A stretch of DNA of 30,455 bases, taken from positions 1 through 30,455 of the IMG/VR virus record IMGVR_UViG_3300005340_000065; one strand, written 5' to 3'. The number at the start of each line of letters is the position of its first letter. Position 1 is the first letter of the stretch. Under the pieces are notes generated by a model. The model did not search any database. It was not told where the DNA came from and saw only the letters and a program-made list of their open reading frames with translations. Shown here piece after piece: positions 18,898 through 27,100 of this stretch. The stretch is from a virus. The position numbers were made by a program, and so were the translations under genes.

Positions 18898-19698
18898 ATG
18901 CAAGTAGAGCCTTTCTTCGCGTTTGCACGCGAACGACACAAAATATATCTGGCACGCAAAGCAGGAAAACCTGCACCTTGGACTGCCGATTCAATCTTAC
19001 AAAAATATCGCTTTACGAATGTTTTTCGTGAACTGGATGCAACCACAATCTGGTTTCGGCAAAATCTTCGCGACCCGTTAAAAAACTTAATTGAAGTCCT
19101 TCCGGCTACCGTCGTCTTCCGCTGGTTCAACCGGATAACGACCGGTGAAGTAATAATGCGAAACCGAAATTATCTTAACCCGAAAAAATTACGATTGGCG
19201 ATTGAAAAAATTCCGCCGCCATACGTAACCGGTGCGTACATGATTTATACAACTTGTCTCGGCGCGCCAAACAAGCAGGAAGGCGTGCTGCAGGCAATTG
19301 AAATCTGGTATAACACCCATAAGGATTGGCGTAAATTTAAATTTGATAAATTACAGACGGCAGCGGAATGGATGAGTTCAACTTGTCTTGGCGGTTTTAT
19401 GACCTACGAGATTGTAAGCGACCTGCGGCATACTTCTCTCTTACGCAACGCGACCGACATAAACACTTGGGCACATTTTGGACCCGGCGGTCAGCGCGGA
19501 CTCGAGCGGGTCGCTGGTAAAGGTGCCGATTTAAAAGCAGCACAAGAGTTACTAGCTATGTCACGTAACAGTAAGTTCTGGCCCGCGCAATGGCCCGCTT
19601 GGGAAATGCGAGAAGTCGAGCACACCTGCTGCGAATATCTGAAATATACGAAAGTACAAAACGGCGAAGGCCACCCGAAAGGATTGTTCAAATGCTAA
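18898..19698 (+). CDS. Thymine-hypermodification enzyme (aGPT-PPlase / HMUDK helical superfamily)
   Basis: The 266-aa all-helical protein carries the family signatures: YRFTNVFRELDATTIWFR at residues 37 to 54, AYMIYTTCLGAP, SSTCLGGFMTYEI, HFGPGGQRGLERV and the final EVEHTCCEYLKYTKVQNGEG. This superfamily holds alpha-glutamyl/putrescinylthymine pyrophosphorylases and the helical domain of 5-hmdU DNA kinases. No Walker A loop is present, so it is closer to the stand-alone pyrophosphorylase type, which acts on 5-hydroxymethyl-dU pyrophosphate in DNA. It is the first gene of the rightward arm. Its presence suggests that this phage replaces part of its thymine with a modified base. Confidence 0.82.
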   Translation: MQVEPFFAFARERHKIYLARKAGKPAPWTADSILQKYRFTNVFRELDATTIWFRQNLRDPLKNLIEVLPATVVFRWFNRITTGEVIMRNRNYLNPKKLRLAIEKIPPPYVTGAYMIYTTCLGAPNKQEGVLQAIEIWYNTHKDWRKFKFDKLQTAAEWMSSTCLGGFMTYEIVSDLRHTSLLRNATDINTWAHFGPGGQRGLERVAGKGADLKAAQELLAMSRNSKFWPAQWPAWEMREVEHTCCEYLKYTKVQNGEGHPKGLFKC

Positions 19699-20402
19699 AG
19701 CAGGGGCGATTTGGTAAGGATAAGATCAAGGCTTGGTATCGACCGGGCACGACCGACGAAAATGCTCTTATTGAAGTACTGGATAAACGTGCCTACCGCA
19801 GAGCTTCCGCTAAGTTTGATGTCGAAGCTGGGGAACATTGGCTCGATCTTGGTGCCAACATAGGGGCGTTCGCCTTATACTGTAAATCCAAAGGGGCAAA
19901 AGTAATTAGTATTGAACCGATGCAAGATTGCTTCGATATATTAATTAAAAATACAGAACCTAAGCGGTGCCTCCAAACGGCCGTAACTAATATCGATGCA
20001 CCTTTTATTCAATTTTGGACTGCAAAAAACTCAACTGATCACTATCGCGGCACAATATTGCCACGTAGAGCTGCAAATGCGCCGATTATGGTAAAAAATA
20101 TTTACGGAGAGTATCTTTTTCCAGGTGAAAAATTTGACGGTATAAAAATGGATATTGAAGGTGCAGAATTTGGTTTAATTGATGATTGGCTATTACCAAA
20201 ATCAAATAAACTAGTATTCGAATATCATCTGAGTCGTGACAATTCCCTGCAAAATTTAGCGAAACGTTTTCGTATTCTGCGCAAGCATTATAAGAACGTT
20301 GTCGCTTGTCCAGAACTAATGCGTCTTGTCAAAAAGGGCACCGGCACCGGACGGACTTACTTCGATCGATGTGTTTATTGTTGGGGGTTAAAAAATGCCT
20401 AG
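19692..20402 (+). CDS. FkbM-family methyltransferase
   Basis: Start at MLKQGRFGKDKIKAWYRP (19692), behind AAGGA and overlapping the upstream stop by seven bases. The longer reading to 19590 lies inside the previous gene. The 236-aa protein has the FkbM pattern: WLDLGANIGAFALYCKSKG for SAM binding, VISIEPMQDCFDIL, and DGIKMDIEGAEFGLIDD. FkbM enzymes are O-methyltransferases of sugars or small molecules. Placed between the hypermodification gene and the thymidylate synthase homologue, it may methylate the base adduct. This is inference. Confidence 0.85.
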   Translation: MLKQGRFGKDKIKAWYRPGTTDENALIEVLDKRAYRRASAKFDVEAGEHWLDLGANIGAFALYCKSKGAKVISIEPMQDCFDILIKNTEPKRCLQTAVTNIDAPFIQFWTAKNSTDHYRGTILPRRAANAPIMVKNIYGEYLFPGEKFDGIKMDIEGAEFGLIDDWLLPKSNKLVFEYHLSRDNSLQNLAKRFRILRKHYKNVVACPELMRLVKKGTGTGRTYFDRCVYCWGLKNA

Positions 20403-21117
20403 ATCTGGTCTTGACTTTACAAAACATTTTCTCTGCGCTCCAGCGAAACTTCTGTTGGGCGATGAAACACGCCAGCGCGGATATCCTGACTTTAGTAAAG
20501 CTGCGGAGCGACGTGCACTGCAGCATGTCGGTGATCGTCTTCCTGATTCACATCAATTTATGAAAGAATTTATCCAAGACGACGATCGCCTAGCAGCTAT
20601 CTTAGTCCGACGTGCAGAAGCGTGCCTAACGCCTGAACAACATGCGAATGGCAAAAATGAGCTTGTCAGGTTTGAGCGTCCTGATTTTTCTGTCACATAT
20701 AACGCTGTCGTCAAATCAACAGAACGCTTAACGGTTTCGCGGTTACAAGAGTTACAGGAACGACAAATATTAATCAAAGCAGCTGTTGGACCTGCACTTT
20801 ACATTCGATATAACCCAGAAATGCCCCGATACATTTATGTAGGCACAACGCTTGATGTTAACAGTCGAAATAATGGTCACTGTAACTCTGGGCTTTATCT
20901 GTGGGATGTATTTAGCCTTCCAAATTTAACTACCGCGTTAGGTGTAGAAAATAAAACACATACATGGTTACAAACGATTGGTGAATCTGCGAGGGAAAAT
21001 ACCAGAGGGTTATTTATCGTAAATAAAGATTTAGGAAATGCACGTAGTCTGGTGCGAAACTTTTTGCGGACAACTTATGACTTCCTGTTCCATAATTCCG
21101 CGCATGGTGTGGACTGA
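20395..21117 (+). CDS. Uncharacterised protein, possible divergent GIY-YIG fold (240 aa)
   Basis: No family is recognised with confidence. The N-terminal 100 residues are polar and helical (YPDFSKAAERRALQHVGDRL, DDRLAAILVRRAEA). From about residue 136, ALYIRYNP, then RYIYVGTTLDVNSRNNGH recalls the GIY, YIG and Arg/His elements of GIY-YIG nucleases, but the catalytic Glu is not clear. ENTRGLFIVNKDLGNARSLV follows near the end. GGGGG before ATG 20395 and an overlap with FkbM place it in the hypermodification operon, so it may be an accessory enzyme of that pathway. Confidence 0.6.
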   Translation: MPRSGLDFTKHFLCAPAKLLLGDETRQRGYPDFSKAAERRALQHVGDRLPDSHQFMKEFIQDDDRLAAILVRRAEACLTPEQHANGKNELVRFERPDFSVTYNAVVKSTERLTVSRLQELQERQILIKAAVGPALYIRYNPEMPRYIYVGTTLDVNSRNNGHCNSGLYLWDVFSLPNLTTALGVENKTHTWLQTIGESARENTRGLFIVNKDLGNARSLVRNFLRTTYDFLFHNSAHGVD

Positions 21118-21156
21118 AATCAAAATGCGCGCATATCACAGCAAGGCGAAAACTAA

Positions 21157-21357
21157 ATGACACCCGAACAAGCAACAGCTCGTGGCTGGAAACGGGAACG
21201 GTGTCCCTGCTGCAATGGCGCTGGCATGGAAAGCGACTACGGCAATGGCGAGGATTTTTACGGACCAAAAGAATGTGGTTGCTGCTACGGCAATGGCAGT
21301 TATTGGCTTACGCCCAAAGGTCGACACGTTGTTTGGCCCGGTGGACCGTTCTGCTAA
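21157..21357 (+). CDS. CxxCxGxG zinc-knuckle protein (66 aa)
   Basis: Reads MTPEQATARGWKRERCPCCN and has two knuckles, CPCCNGAG and CGCCYGNG, typical of DnaJ-like zinc hairpins. The Gly/Tyr-rich middle (ESDYGNGEDFYGPKE) is flexible. It is the only member of this class in the rightward arm, next to the nucleotide-modification genes. AAGG precedes the start. The function is unknown. Confidence 0.65.
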   Translation: MTPEQATARGWKRERCPCCNGAGMESDYGNGEDFYGPKECGCCYGNGSYWLTPKGRHVVWPGGPFC

Positions 21358-21370
21358 AGGAATTAAATAA

Positions 21371-21547
21371 ATGAAACGCATCTACCGTGGCTTCGCAATC
21401 GAGTACCCGCCAAGTATGAAGCAGTTCTTCGTTTGTGAAACGAACGGTAAAGTCCTCGCTACAACAAACTCCTATAACGAAGCTTGCTCTTGGATCGATT
21501 TTGAAATCCGCCGTCAACGACTGGAAGTTTTCCCGGAGGATAAATAA
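21371..21547 (+). CDS. 58-aa hypothetical protein
   Basis: A frame between two genes starts MKRIYRGFAIEYPPSMKQF and ends RLEVFPEDK, with AAAGGA before the ATG. It has a strand-strand-helix outline (FFVCETNGKVLATTNSYNEA, CSWIDFEIRRQ) common to small phage proteins. Its TAA shares one base with the ATG of the thymidylate synthase homologue (TAATG), which suggests translational coupling. Confidence 0.65.
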   Translation: MKRIYRGFAIEYPPSMKQFFVCETNGKVLATTNSYNEACSWIDFEIRRQRLEVFPEDK

Positions 21548-22509
21548 TGCTTACTATTTATGCAGTAAATGTGCGCGATGCCTTACCGCAGGGGATCAGA
21601 CTTCTCAAAGAAGTCGGCGAACTCGAACAAAGTCGCAACGGTACTGTGCTGGTTGCACCGTGCCCCGTTATGACCGTTTATGAACGCCCAACGGAGCGAG
21701 TACTGTTTTCTGCGGAACGGGACGCTAATCCCTTTTTCCATTTGGCTGAAGCTTTGTGGATGTTAGCGGGCAGAAGGGATGCAGAATTCTTAAACCAGTT
21801 CATCAAGGATTTTGGCGAACGTTTTGCGCAACCGGACGGCAGACTTCATGGCGCGTATGGTTATCGCTGGCGCGTCCATTTTATAAAGGATCAGCTCGAA
21901 GAAATCATTATGATGTTATTACGCGACCCAACAACCAGACATGCTGTGCTGACCATGTGGGACCCGGTTGTTGATTTAGGAGTTTTATCACATCTTAAGG
22001 ATCGCCCTTGCAACACACAAGCTTATTTTCGCATCAATAAAAACGCCTTAGACATGACAGTACTTTGTCGCTCCAACGATATTATCTGGGGGTTATACGG
22101 TGCCAACGCTGTACATTTTTCTGTTCTCCAAGAATACATGGCAGCTCAGCTCGAGCTTCCGGTTGGCGTTTATTACCACCTAAGTAATAATTTTCATGCC
22201 TATCAAACCGAACTAGAAAAACGTTCAGGCACGATGGAAGATGCTCGGGAAATATCAACGCAGCCATTAGTCGACGCACCAGCTTATTTCGATGAAGAAC
22301 TCGCCGCTTTATTGCAGGGTGCTGAACCAGATTTTCACAACCTTTTCTTAAGCGACACAGCATTTCCTATGTTTGACGCCTATCGAGCATGGAGAAAAAA
22401 GGAATTTGTCAGAGCTCGCTTAATTCTTTCGGAAGTAAGGGCAGACGATTGGCGTACGGCTTGTCAGGAATGGCTCTGGCGGAGGACAAAACATGTCGTC
22501 GCTGCGTGA
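21547..22509 (+). CDS. Thymidylate synthase / dUMP hydroxymethylase homologue
   Basis: The 320-aa protein keeps the ThyA-fold active site: E68 (FFHLAEALWML), W108 (GYRWRVHF), the nucleophile C155 in RPCNT, R175-S176-N177-D178, N187 in GLYGAN and H217/Y219 in NNFHAYQ. The residue after the Cys is Asn where ThyA has His. The Asn at 187, not Asp, points to dUMP as substrate and argues against a dCMP hydroxymethylase. Whether the product is dTMP or 5-hydroxymethyl-dUMP cannot be told by eye; the nearby hypermodification gene favours 5-hmdUMP. It overlaps the HD gene by 17 bases. Confidence 0.85.
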   Translation: MLTIYAVNVRDALPQGIRLLKEVGELEQSRNGTVLVAPCPVMTVYERPTERVLFSAERDANPFFHLAEALWMLAGRRDAEFLNQFIKDFGERFAQPDGRLHGAYGYRWRVHFIKDQLEEIIMMLLRDPTTRHAVLTMWDPVVDLGVLSHLKDRPCNTQAYFRINKNALDMTVLCRSNDIIWGLYGANAVHFSVLQEYMAAQLELPVGVYYHLSNNFHAYQTELEKRSGTMEDAREISTQPLVDAPAYFDEELAALLQGAEPDFHNLFLSDTAFPMFDAYRAWRKKEFVRARLILSEVRADDWRTACQEWLWRRTKHVVAA

Positions 22510-23011
22510 TAGAATTTACAGTTCTCCGGTTATGGCAGCGCGGTTAAAGCGCTACCACGCTTGGCCAGTCTTACATCAACAAACGGTCGGCGAACATTGT
22601 GCACGAGTGGCTAACATCTATTGTGAAATCTTCGGTATGCCCAGCGCTAACGTTTTTTATTATATGCTCAACCACGACGCCGGAGAACTGTTAGCCGGGG
22701 ATGTGCCCTTTGGTGGCAAGGACCACGTTAAGGAATTACGAGCAGCCATTCAGGAAGCGGAAGAAATTGGACGAACCTTATTAAAGATCGATTTGCCGCG
22801 CTTATCCCTAGATGAACAAAGCAAAGTCAAGATCGCAGACTTACTGGAAATGTACGAATTCGGTTGTCTGGAAGAGCTGATGGGCAACCGATTGGCTGCA
22901 CCCGTTACGGACGAAACCTTATCCGCTGCGCTGAAGATTGCTGATAAAATCTTTGTGCGCGAACCCGTTCTACGTTGGATCAAACAACAGGAGTTATCTC
23001 ATGACCGCTAA
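22493..23011 (+). CDS. HD-domain deoxynucleotidase (YfbR/DatZ-like)
   Basis: The 172-aa protein has the metal site of YfbR-type HD phosphohydrolases: RYHAWPVLHQQTVGEHCARV with H35, then MLNHDAGELLAGDVPFG with H61 and D62. YfbR removes phosphate from dNMPs; the phage relative DatZ removes dATP in 2-aminoadenine phages. Here it lies between the thymidylate synthase homologue and PolA, so it may deplete a canonical dNTP such as dTTP or dATP. A GGAGG site precedes ATG 22493. No purZ is present in the window. Confidence 0.8.
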   Translation: MSSLRDRIYSSPVMAARLKRYHAWPVLHQQTVGEHCARVANIYCEIFGMPSANVFYYMLNHDAGELLAGDVPFGGKDHVKELRAAIQEAEEIGRTLLKIDLPRLSLDEQSKVKIADLLEMYEFGCLEELMGNRLAAPVTDETLSAALKIADKIFVREPVLRWIKQQELSHDR

Positions 23012-23453
23012 CAATTACCAGATCGGTGGCACGCATTATAAAAGCAAGTATGAGCACTGGGACCTTGTAGCCGATACGGAAATGGGTTATCTGGAAGGCT
23101 GCGTTACAAAATATATTTCCCGCCATAAAAAGAAGCATGGGTTAATTGATCTGCAAAAGGCCAAACATTATTTAACAAAATTAATTGAAACCTGTGAATA
23201 TCACAGAGCGCACCGAAAAAATATCTACGTTGGCGCAGCGTTCGGCAACGTCGATTATTTTTGTCAGGTAAACAAGATTGGTAACGACGAACGCAGAGTC
23301 ATGAAACTCGTCGCGGCTTGGCAATTAAAAAACGATTTAGAACAAGCCTTGGATGCACTGCAGCAACTAATCGAAATATATGAACCGGTGCTGCCTTTCC
23401 CTGAACAATTTCGTCCCGGCACTCCGGAAGACGGCGGACACCATGCAGCCTAG
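23001..23453 (+). CDS. DUF3310 domain protein (150 aa)
   Basis: Start at ATG 23001 (MTANNYQIGGTHYKSKYE) with AGGAG; the earlier in-frame start lies deep in the HD gene. The DUF3310 pattern is clear: QIGGTHYKS, EHWDLV, GYLEGCVTKYISRHKKKHG and LIDLQKAKHYLTKLIE. The family is common in phage nucleotide-metabolism regions, and related domains are sometimes fused to nucleotide kinases, but it has no proven activity. The C-terminal 60 residues are a separate helical extension. The gene overlaps both neighbours. Confidence 0.82.
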   Translation: MTANNYQIGGTHYKSKYEHWDLVADTEMGYLEGCVTKYISRHKKKHGLIDLQKAKHYLTKLIETCEYHRAHRKNIYVGAAFGNVDYFCQVNKIGNDERRVMKLVAAWQLKNDLEQALDALQQLIEIYEPVLPFPEQFRPGTPEDGGHHAA

Positions 23454-25290
23454 CTTTCCGTCATTGAAATCGGCCAAGCTGATTTCTATCGACTGCGAAA
23501 CTAAAGATGAACAATTGAAGACACACGGTCCCGGTTATCACCGTGACGGTGCGATCGCTGGCGTTGCTATCGCTGTTGACGGCTTTAGCGAGTACTACCC
23601 CGTTGCCCATGAAGGAGGTGGCAATCTCGACAAGGCAAAAGTATATGCTTGGTTAAGGGAGCAGCTACGAGGCGACCAGCCCAAACTATTCGCACATGCT
23701 GCATACGATCTAGGCTTTTTGAATAGCGCAGCGATTAAAGTCAACGGGCCAATTTATGATGTACAAATTGCTGAACCGTTGTTAAACGAAAGTCGTCGTT
23801 CATATTCGCTAGAAACCTTGTCGCAACATTATCTGAAACGCGGCAAGAAAAAGAATGAACTAAATGAATGGATCGGACAAAAGTTTGGTAAGACAGGTCA
23901 ACGCACTCCAGGAAATTTTATTTGGCGTGCGCCCGGTTCTATCGTACGCGATTACGCCATCGAAGATACACAACTCCCGTTGGAAATCTTCCCTATCCAG
24001 AAAAGAGCGCTTGAAGCAGAAAATTTGTGGGACTTATTCTTGTTAGAAAGCCGTCTTATTCCGATGCTGGTTGCTATGCGGATGCGTGGCGTGCAAATCG
24101 ACCTCGCAGCAGCCGAACGACTTTACGAAACGATGACCAAAAAGCAGAAACAGCTCGGCAAGAAGATTGGCGATACCGGTCCGGAAACGTTTGTTTGGTT
24201 AACCGCACCGGTCGCAGCCTTGTTTGACAAGGAAGGTATCGAGTATCCGAGAACTCCAAAGACTAACCGCCCGTCGTTTACAAAGGAATGGCTCGCGGCT
24301 TGCCAGCACCCCATTGGAAAACTAGTACAGGAAATCCGGCACTTGGATCGGATGCGTAATACGTTTGTTAAAGGCGTTGTTTTGGAAGGGCACCACAAAG
24401 GCCGGTTGCACGCCTCGTTTAACCAATTGCGCAGCGATGCCACCGGCACAGTGAGTGGCCGCTTTAGCTCCTCGCAGCCGAACCTGCAGCAAATCCCGGT
24501 GCGCACCGAATTGAGTAAACCAATCCGCAGTCTTTTCTTGCCCGACAAAGGCCAGGATTTTGGTACAACGGATTTTAGCCAAATCGAGTTTCGTTTGTTA
24601 GCATTGGCAGCAGCCGAACAAGGTTTAAGAAGCGGTAATAAATTCATGGAGGCGTACAACAAGGATCGTAATACAGATTTTCATCAAGTCGTTGCGGACA
24701 TGACCGGGCTACCCCGAAATTACGCAAAGACAATAACGTTCGCAGCAGCATATGGTGCTGGCCCAGCTAAGATCGCAATGCAGCTTGGCATGGACGAAGC
24801 CAAAGGCATGAAGCTGTTAAACGAATACCATCGACGCGCGCCGTTCATTAAACCGTTGAGCGGGATTTATCAGGATCAAGCAGAAGAACACGGTGAAATT
24901 ACAACGCTACTCGGCCGCAAGCGGCGGTTCAACAAATGGCAGGTCAAAGGAGTAGTCGATAAGCAAGGTATCCCAATTTTATTTGACAAGCGGGTGGCTA
25001 ATTCACAACGTGCATTTACCTACCGTGCGCTCAACGCCTATATCCAAGGTTCGGCAGCCGATGTCCTTAAGCAAGCCATGGTGCTGCTCTGGGAAGGTGG
25101 AGTATGTGACGTACTCGGAGCTCCGCATTTGACCGTACACGATGAACTCGACGTCAGCGTACCAAAGAATAAAGTGGGCCGGGAGGCTTTTAAGGAAATG
25201 GTTCATACGATGGAAACAGCAGTTGATCTGGCCATTCCGTTACTGGTTGATCACGGGCTTGGTAAAAACTGGGGTGAAGCAAAAGGATAA
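23443..25290 (+). CDS. polA: Family A DNA polymerase with 3'-5' exonuclease
   Basis: Start at ATG 23443 (MQPSFPSLKSAKLISID), overlapping DUF3310; an earlier in-frame start would add 21 residues. The proofreading domain has Exo I ISIDCETKD (D17, E19), Exo II HAAYDLGFL and Exo III YAIEDTQLPL. The polymerase domain has motif A TDFSQIEFRLLA, motif B RNYAKTITFAAAYGAG and motif C LTVHDELDVSV. Motif B has Thr for the usual Asn and Ala for Gly, and keeps the Phe. At 615 aa it lacks a 5'-3' nuclease domain, as usual for phage replicases. Confidence 0.95.
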   Translation: MQPSFPSLKSAKLISIDCETKDEQLKTHGPGYHRDGAIAGVAIAVDGFSEYYPVAHEGGGNLDKAKVYAWLREQLRGDQPKLFAHAAYDLGFLNSAAIKVNGPIYDVQIAEPLLNESRRSYSLETLSQHYLKRGKKKNELNEWIGQKFGKTGQRTPGNFIWRAPGSIVRDYAIEDTQLPLEIFPIQKRALEAENLWDLFLLESRLIPMLVAMRMRGVQIDLAAAERLYETMTKKQKQLGKKIGDTGPETFVWLTAPVAALFDKEGIEYPRTPKTNRPSFTKEWLAACQHPIGKLVQEIRHLDRMRNTFVKGVVLEGHHKGRLHASFNQLRSDATGTVSGRFSSSQPNLQQIPVRTELSKPIRSLFLPDKGQDFGTTDFSQIEFRLLALAAAEQGLRSGNKFMEAYNKDRNTDFHQVVADMTGLPRNYAKTITFAAAYGAGPAKIAMQLGMDEAKGMKLLNEYHRRAPFIKPLSGIYQDQAEEHGEITTLLGRKRRFNKWQVKGVVDKQGIPILFDKRVANSQRAFTYRALNAYIQGSAADVLKQAMVLLWEGGVCDVLGAPHLTVHDELDVSVPKNKVGREAFKEMVHTMETAVDLAIPLLVDHGLGKNWGEAKG

Positions 25291-25295
25291 TAACA

Positions 25296-26339
25296 ATGCT
25301 TATGCAAATTCTCACGGATTACGTTGCCAAGAAAACCAAAACTTGGAAGCACGATCGCATGGTCACCGTCGGCGCATCCGAAATCGGTGCTTGCGAGCGG
25401 AGAACGTATTATCTCAAATCGTCTGAACGCGCGGACAAGGATCACCTCGCACGGTGGGGTGCAACGCATCGCGGCGATCTTATTGAGCAGTATTTAGTCG
25501 TGCCAGCCTTGCGGCAACGGTTCGGTAAGAAGTTGCTCTGGTCAGGCAAGGCGCAAAAAACACTTATCGACAAGTTTCTCAGCGCCACTCCAGATGGGCT
25601 TATTGTTAACGCCCCACGAAATATGCTACGCCATTTAGGGATAAAGGATATCGAAAGCGATTGCCTGTTAACCGAAATCAAATCGATCGACCCGCGCGCC
25701 AATCTGGAAAAAGAAAAACACCAACACCGGTTGCAGGCGATAACACAATTAGGATTGGTCCGAACCAAAACCAAATACCGGCCGATGTACGTTCTGATCA
25801 TGTACGTCGACGCCAGTTTTCATGACGAAATTAAAGAATTTGTTGTTCGTTATGATCCGGACGTTTTTCTTACACTACAAAAGCGCGCACAGAAAATCCT
25901 GTCAGCCGCTGGCGCGCAGGAGCTAAAGCCGGAAGGTTGGATTGCTGGAGGACAGGAATGCGAAACCTGTCCTTGGAAGGATGCCTGCGGCATTGAGCGG
26001 CATGCGTTACCTTCGGAAAAGTTTAAAGGCGAACCTATTGACCCGCAGCGCACTGCTGAAATTACCGATATGGTGCGCGAATACCGGGATAAGCAACATT
26101 CGCGGGATGCTTTAGACGCGCAAGCCAAGGAGCTGAGCGAAGCTATCAAATCGCGGCTACGTGATTGGCAGATACGCAAGGTACCCGGCGTTGTAACCAT
26201 GAGCCAAGTAAAAGGCCGGGAGAGCTATGACCTCAGCGCCCTTAAGGCAGCAGCCGAAGAAAAGGGTATCGACACTGAACCGTTCAAACGAATAGGCGAC
26301 GCTTATAGTCGTCTAACTGTCTCGCTCCCTGAGGAGTGA
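25296..26339 (+). CDS. Cas4/RecB-like PD-(D/E)XK nuclease with Fe-S cysteines
   Basis: In 347 aa the Cas4/RecB nuclease order is seen: GASEIGACERRTYYL with C33, HRGDLIEQYLV with E64, SATPDGLIV with D100, LTEIKSID with E127 and K129, and HQHRLQAITQLGLV with the QxxxY-like Gln. A C-terminal CETCPWKDACG triplet with C33 can hold a 4Fe-4S cluster. The last 80 residues are an extra helical domain. The gene starts five bases after polA. Phage members take part in recombination or DNA end processing. No CRISPR array or cas1/cas2 is nearby. Confidence 0.85.
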   Translation: MLMQILTDYVAKKTKTWKHDRMVTVGASEIGACERRTYYLKSSERADKDHLARWGATHRGDLIEQYLVVPALRQRFGKKLLWSGKAQKTLIDKFLSATPDGLIVNAPRNMLRHLGIKDIESDCLLTEIKSIDPRANLEKEKHQHRLQAITQLGLVRTKTKYRPMYVLIMYVDASFHDEIKEFVVRYDPDVFLTLQKRAQKILSAAGAQELKPEGWIAGGQECETCPWKDACGIERHALPSEKFKGEPIDPQRTAEITDMVREYRDKQHSRDALDAQAKELSEAIKSRLRDWQIRKVPGVVTMSQVKGRESYDLSALKAAAEEKGIDTEPFKRIGDAYSRLTVSLPEE

Positions 26340-26366
26340 GTTCTCGAGCAAAAGGAAAAGAGAAAA

Positions 26367-27050
26367 ATGGCAAAAGGAAAAGCACTAGCAAAAATCGAAC
26401 CAAAGAAAACACATGTAGCAGATGTCCAGGAAAGTAACTTTTTCACCGAATACTCCAAGGTAGCCGGTGCAACAGGTTCTATCATCGGATTGCTATTAAA
26501 ATTTTCTAAGGGTGAGTTTGTTGCTGGGCAAGATAACGATGAAGTTGAAGAAGGTACGCAACTCGTTGCCAATATGGACCAGTTATTAGTCGGCTGGCAA
26601 CGCTGGGAAGACGCCCGCCCCGCAGAGCAGATCATGGGGCCATTAAGTGAAGGGTTCACCCCTCCACAGCGTAGCGAACTTAGTTTCGACGATCCAAAGG
26701 ATTGGGAAATCGACGAAGCAACAGGCAAGCCTCGAGACCCATGGGTGTTGACGCATATCCTACTGCTGAAAGAACCCGGCAAGAAAGGCCAGCTCTATAC
26801 GTTTTCGACAAACTCTGCTGGTGGTAAGAACGCTATGGGCAGACTTTGCGGTGAATATGGCAAGGAAATGCGGGAGCATCCCGACGAATACCCAGTCGTT
26901 GCGCTGGAAGTCGGTAGTTACTTGCACTCCAACCCGGCTTACGGCAAGATCAAATTCCCAATCTTTAAGATCGTGGATTGGGCCGATAAATCAGAATTTA
27001 CTGAAGCTGCCGACGAACCAGCAACGCAATCACGTAAGAAAATCCGTTAG
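26367..27050 (+). CDS. Conserved phage protein of the replication module (227 aa)
   Basis: I recognise a type seen in many phages by ATGSIIGLLLKFSKGEFVAG, then LVANMDQLLVGWQRWED, PRDPWVLTH and YGKIKFPIFKIVDW. No activity is established to my knowledge. It is acidic overall, with a basic N-terminus and a Lys/Arg end (SRKKIR). Position between the Cas4-like nuclease and the primase-helicase suggests an accessory DNA-binding role, perhaps like an SSB, but no OB-fold motif is evident. An AAGG-rich leader precedes the ATG. Confidence 0.6.
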   Translation: MAKGKALAKIEPKKTHVADVQESNFFTEYSKVAGATGSIIGLLLKFSKGEFVAGQDNDEVEEGTQLVANMDQLLVGWQRWEDARPAEQIMGPLSEGFTPPQRSELSFDDPKDWEIDEATGKPRDPWVLTHILLLKEPGKKGQLYTFSTNSAGGKNAMGRLCGEYGKEMREHPDEYPVVALEVGSYLHSNPAYGKIKFPIFKIVDWADKSEFTEAADEPATQSRKKIR

Positions 27051-27066
27051 CGGTTAGTCGCGCGTA

Positions 27067-27100
27067 GAAAGGAGGCGCGGTTTCGGCTGCGTCTCCTTTC
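27067..27100 (+). terminator. 14-bp hairpin between replication genes
   Basis: GAAAGGAGGCGCGG (27067-27080) pairs with 27087-27100 over 14 bp, including two G-T pairs, with loop TTTCGG. The right arm ends CTCCTTTC and is followed by ATCACCC, so the U-tract lies inside the stem. It may terminate weakly, protect the 3' end or separate expression of the primase-helicase gene, which starts 29 bases later. Confidence 0.55.

Noticed and set aside
18713-18907. 64-codon plus-strand frame starting MIVNKSYQTEGYSVL
   Set aside because: Weak ribosome site, composition unlike neighbours, and it overlaps the next start and fills the divergent control region. A leader peptide is possible but unsupported.
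25296-26339. Cas4-like gene read as evidence for a CRISPR system
   Set aside because: Such nucleases are common in phage replication modules; no cas1, cas2 or array is present.
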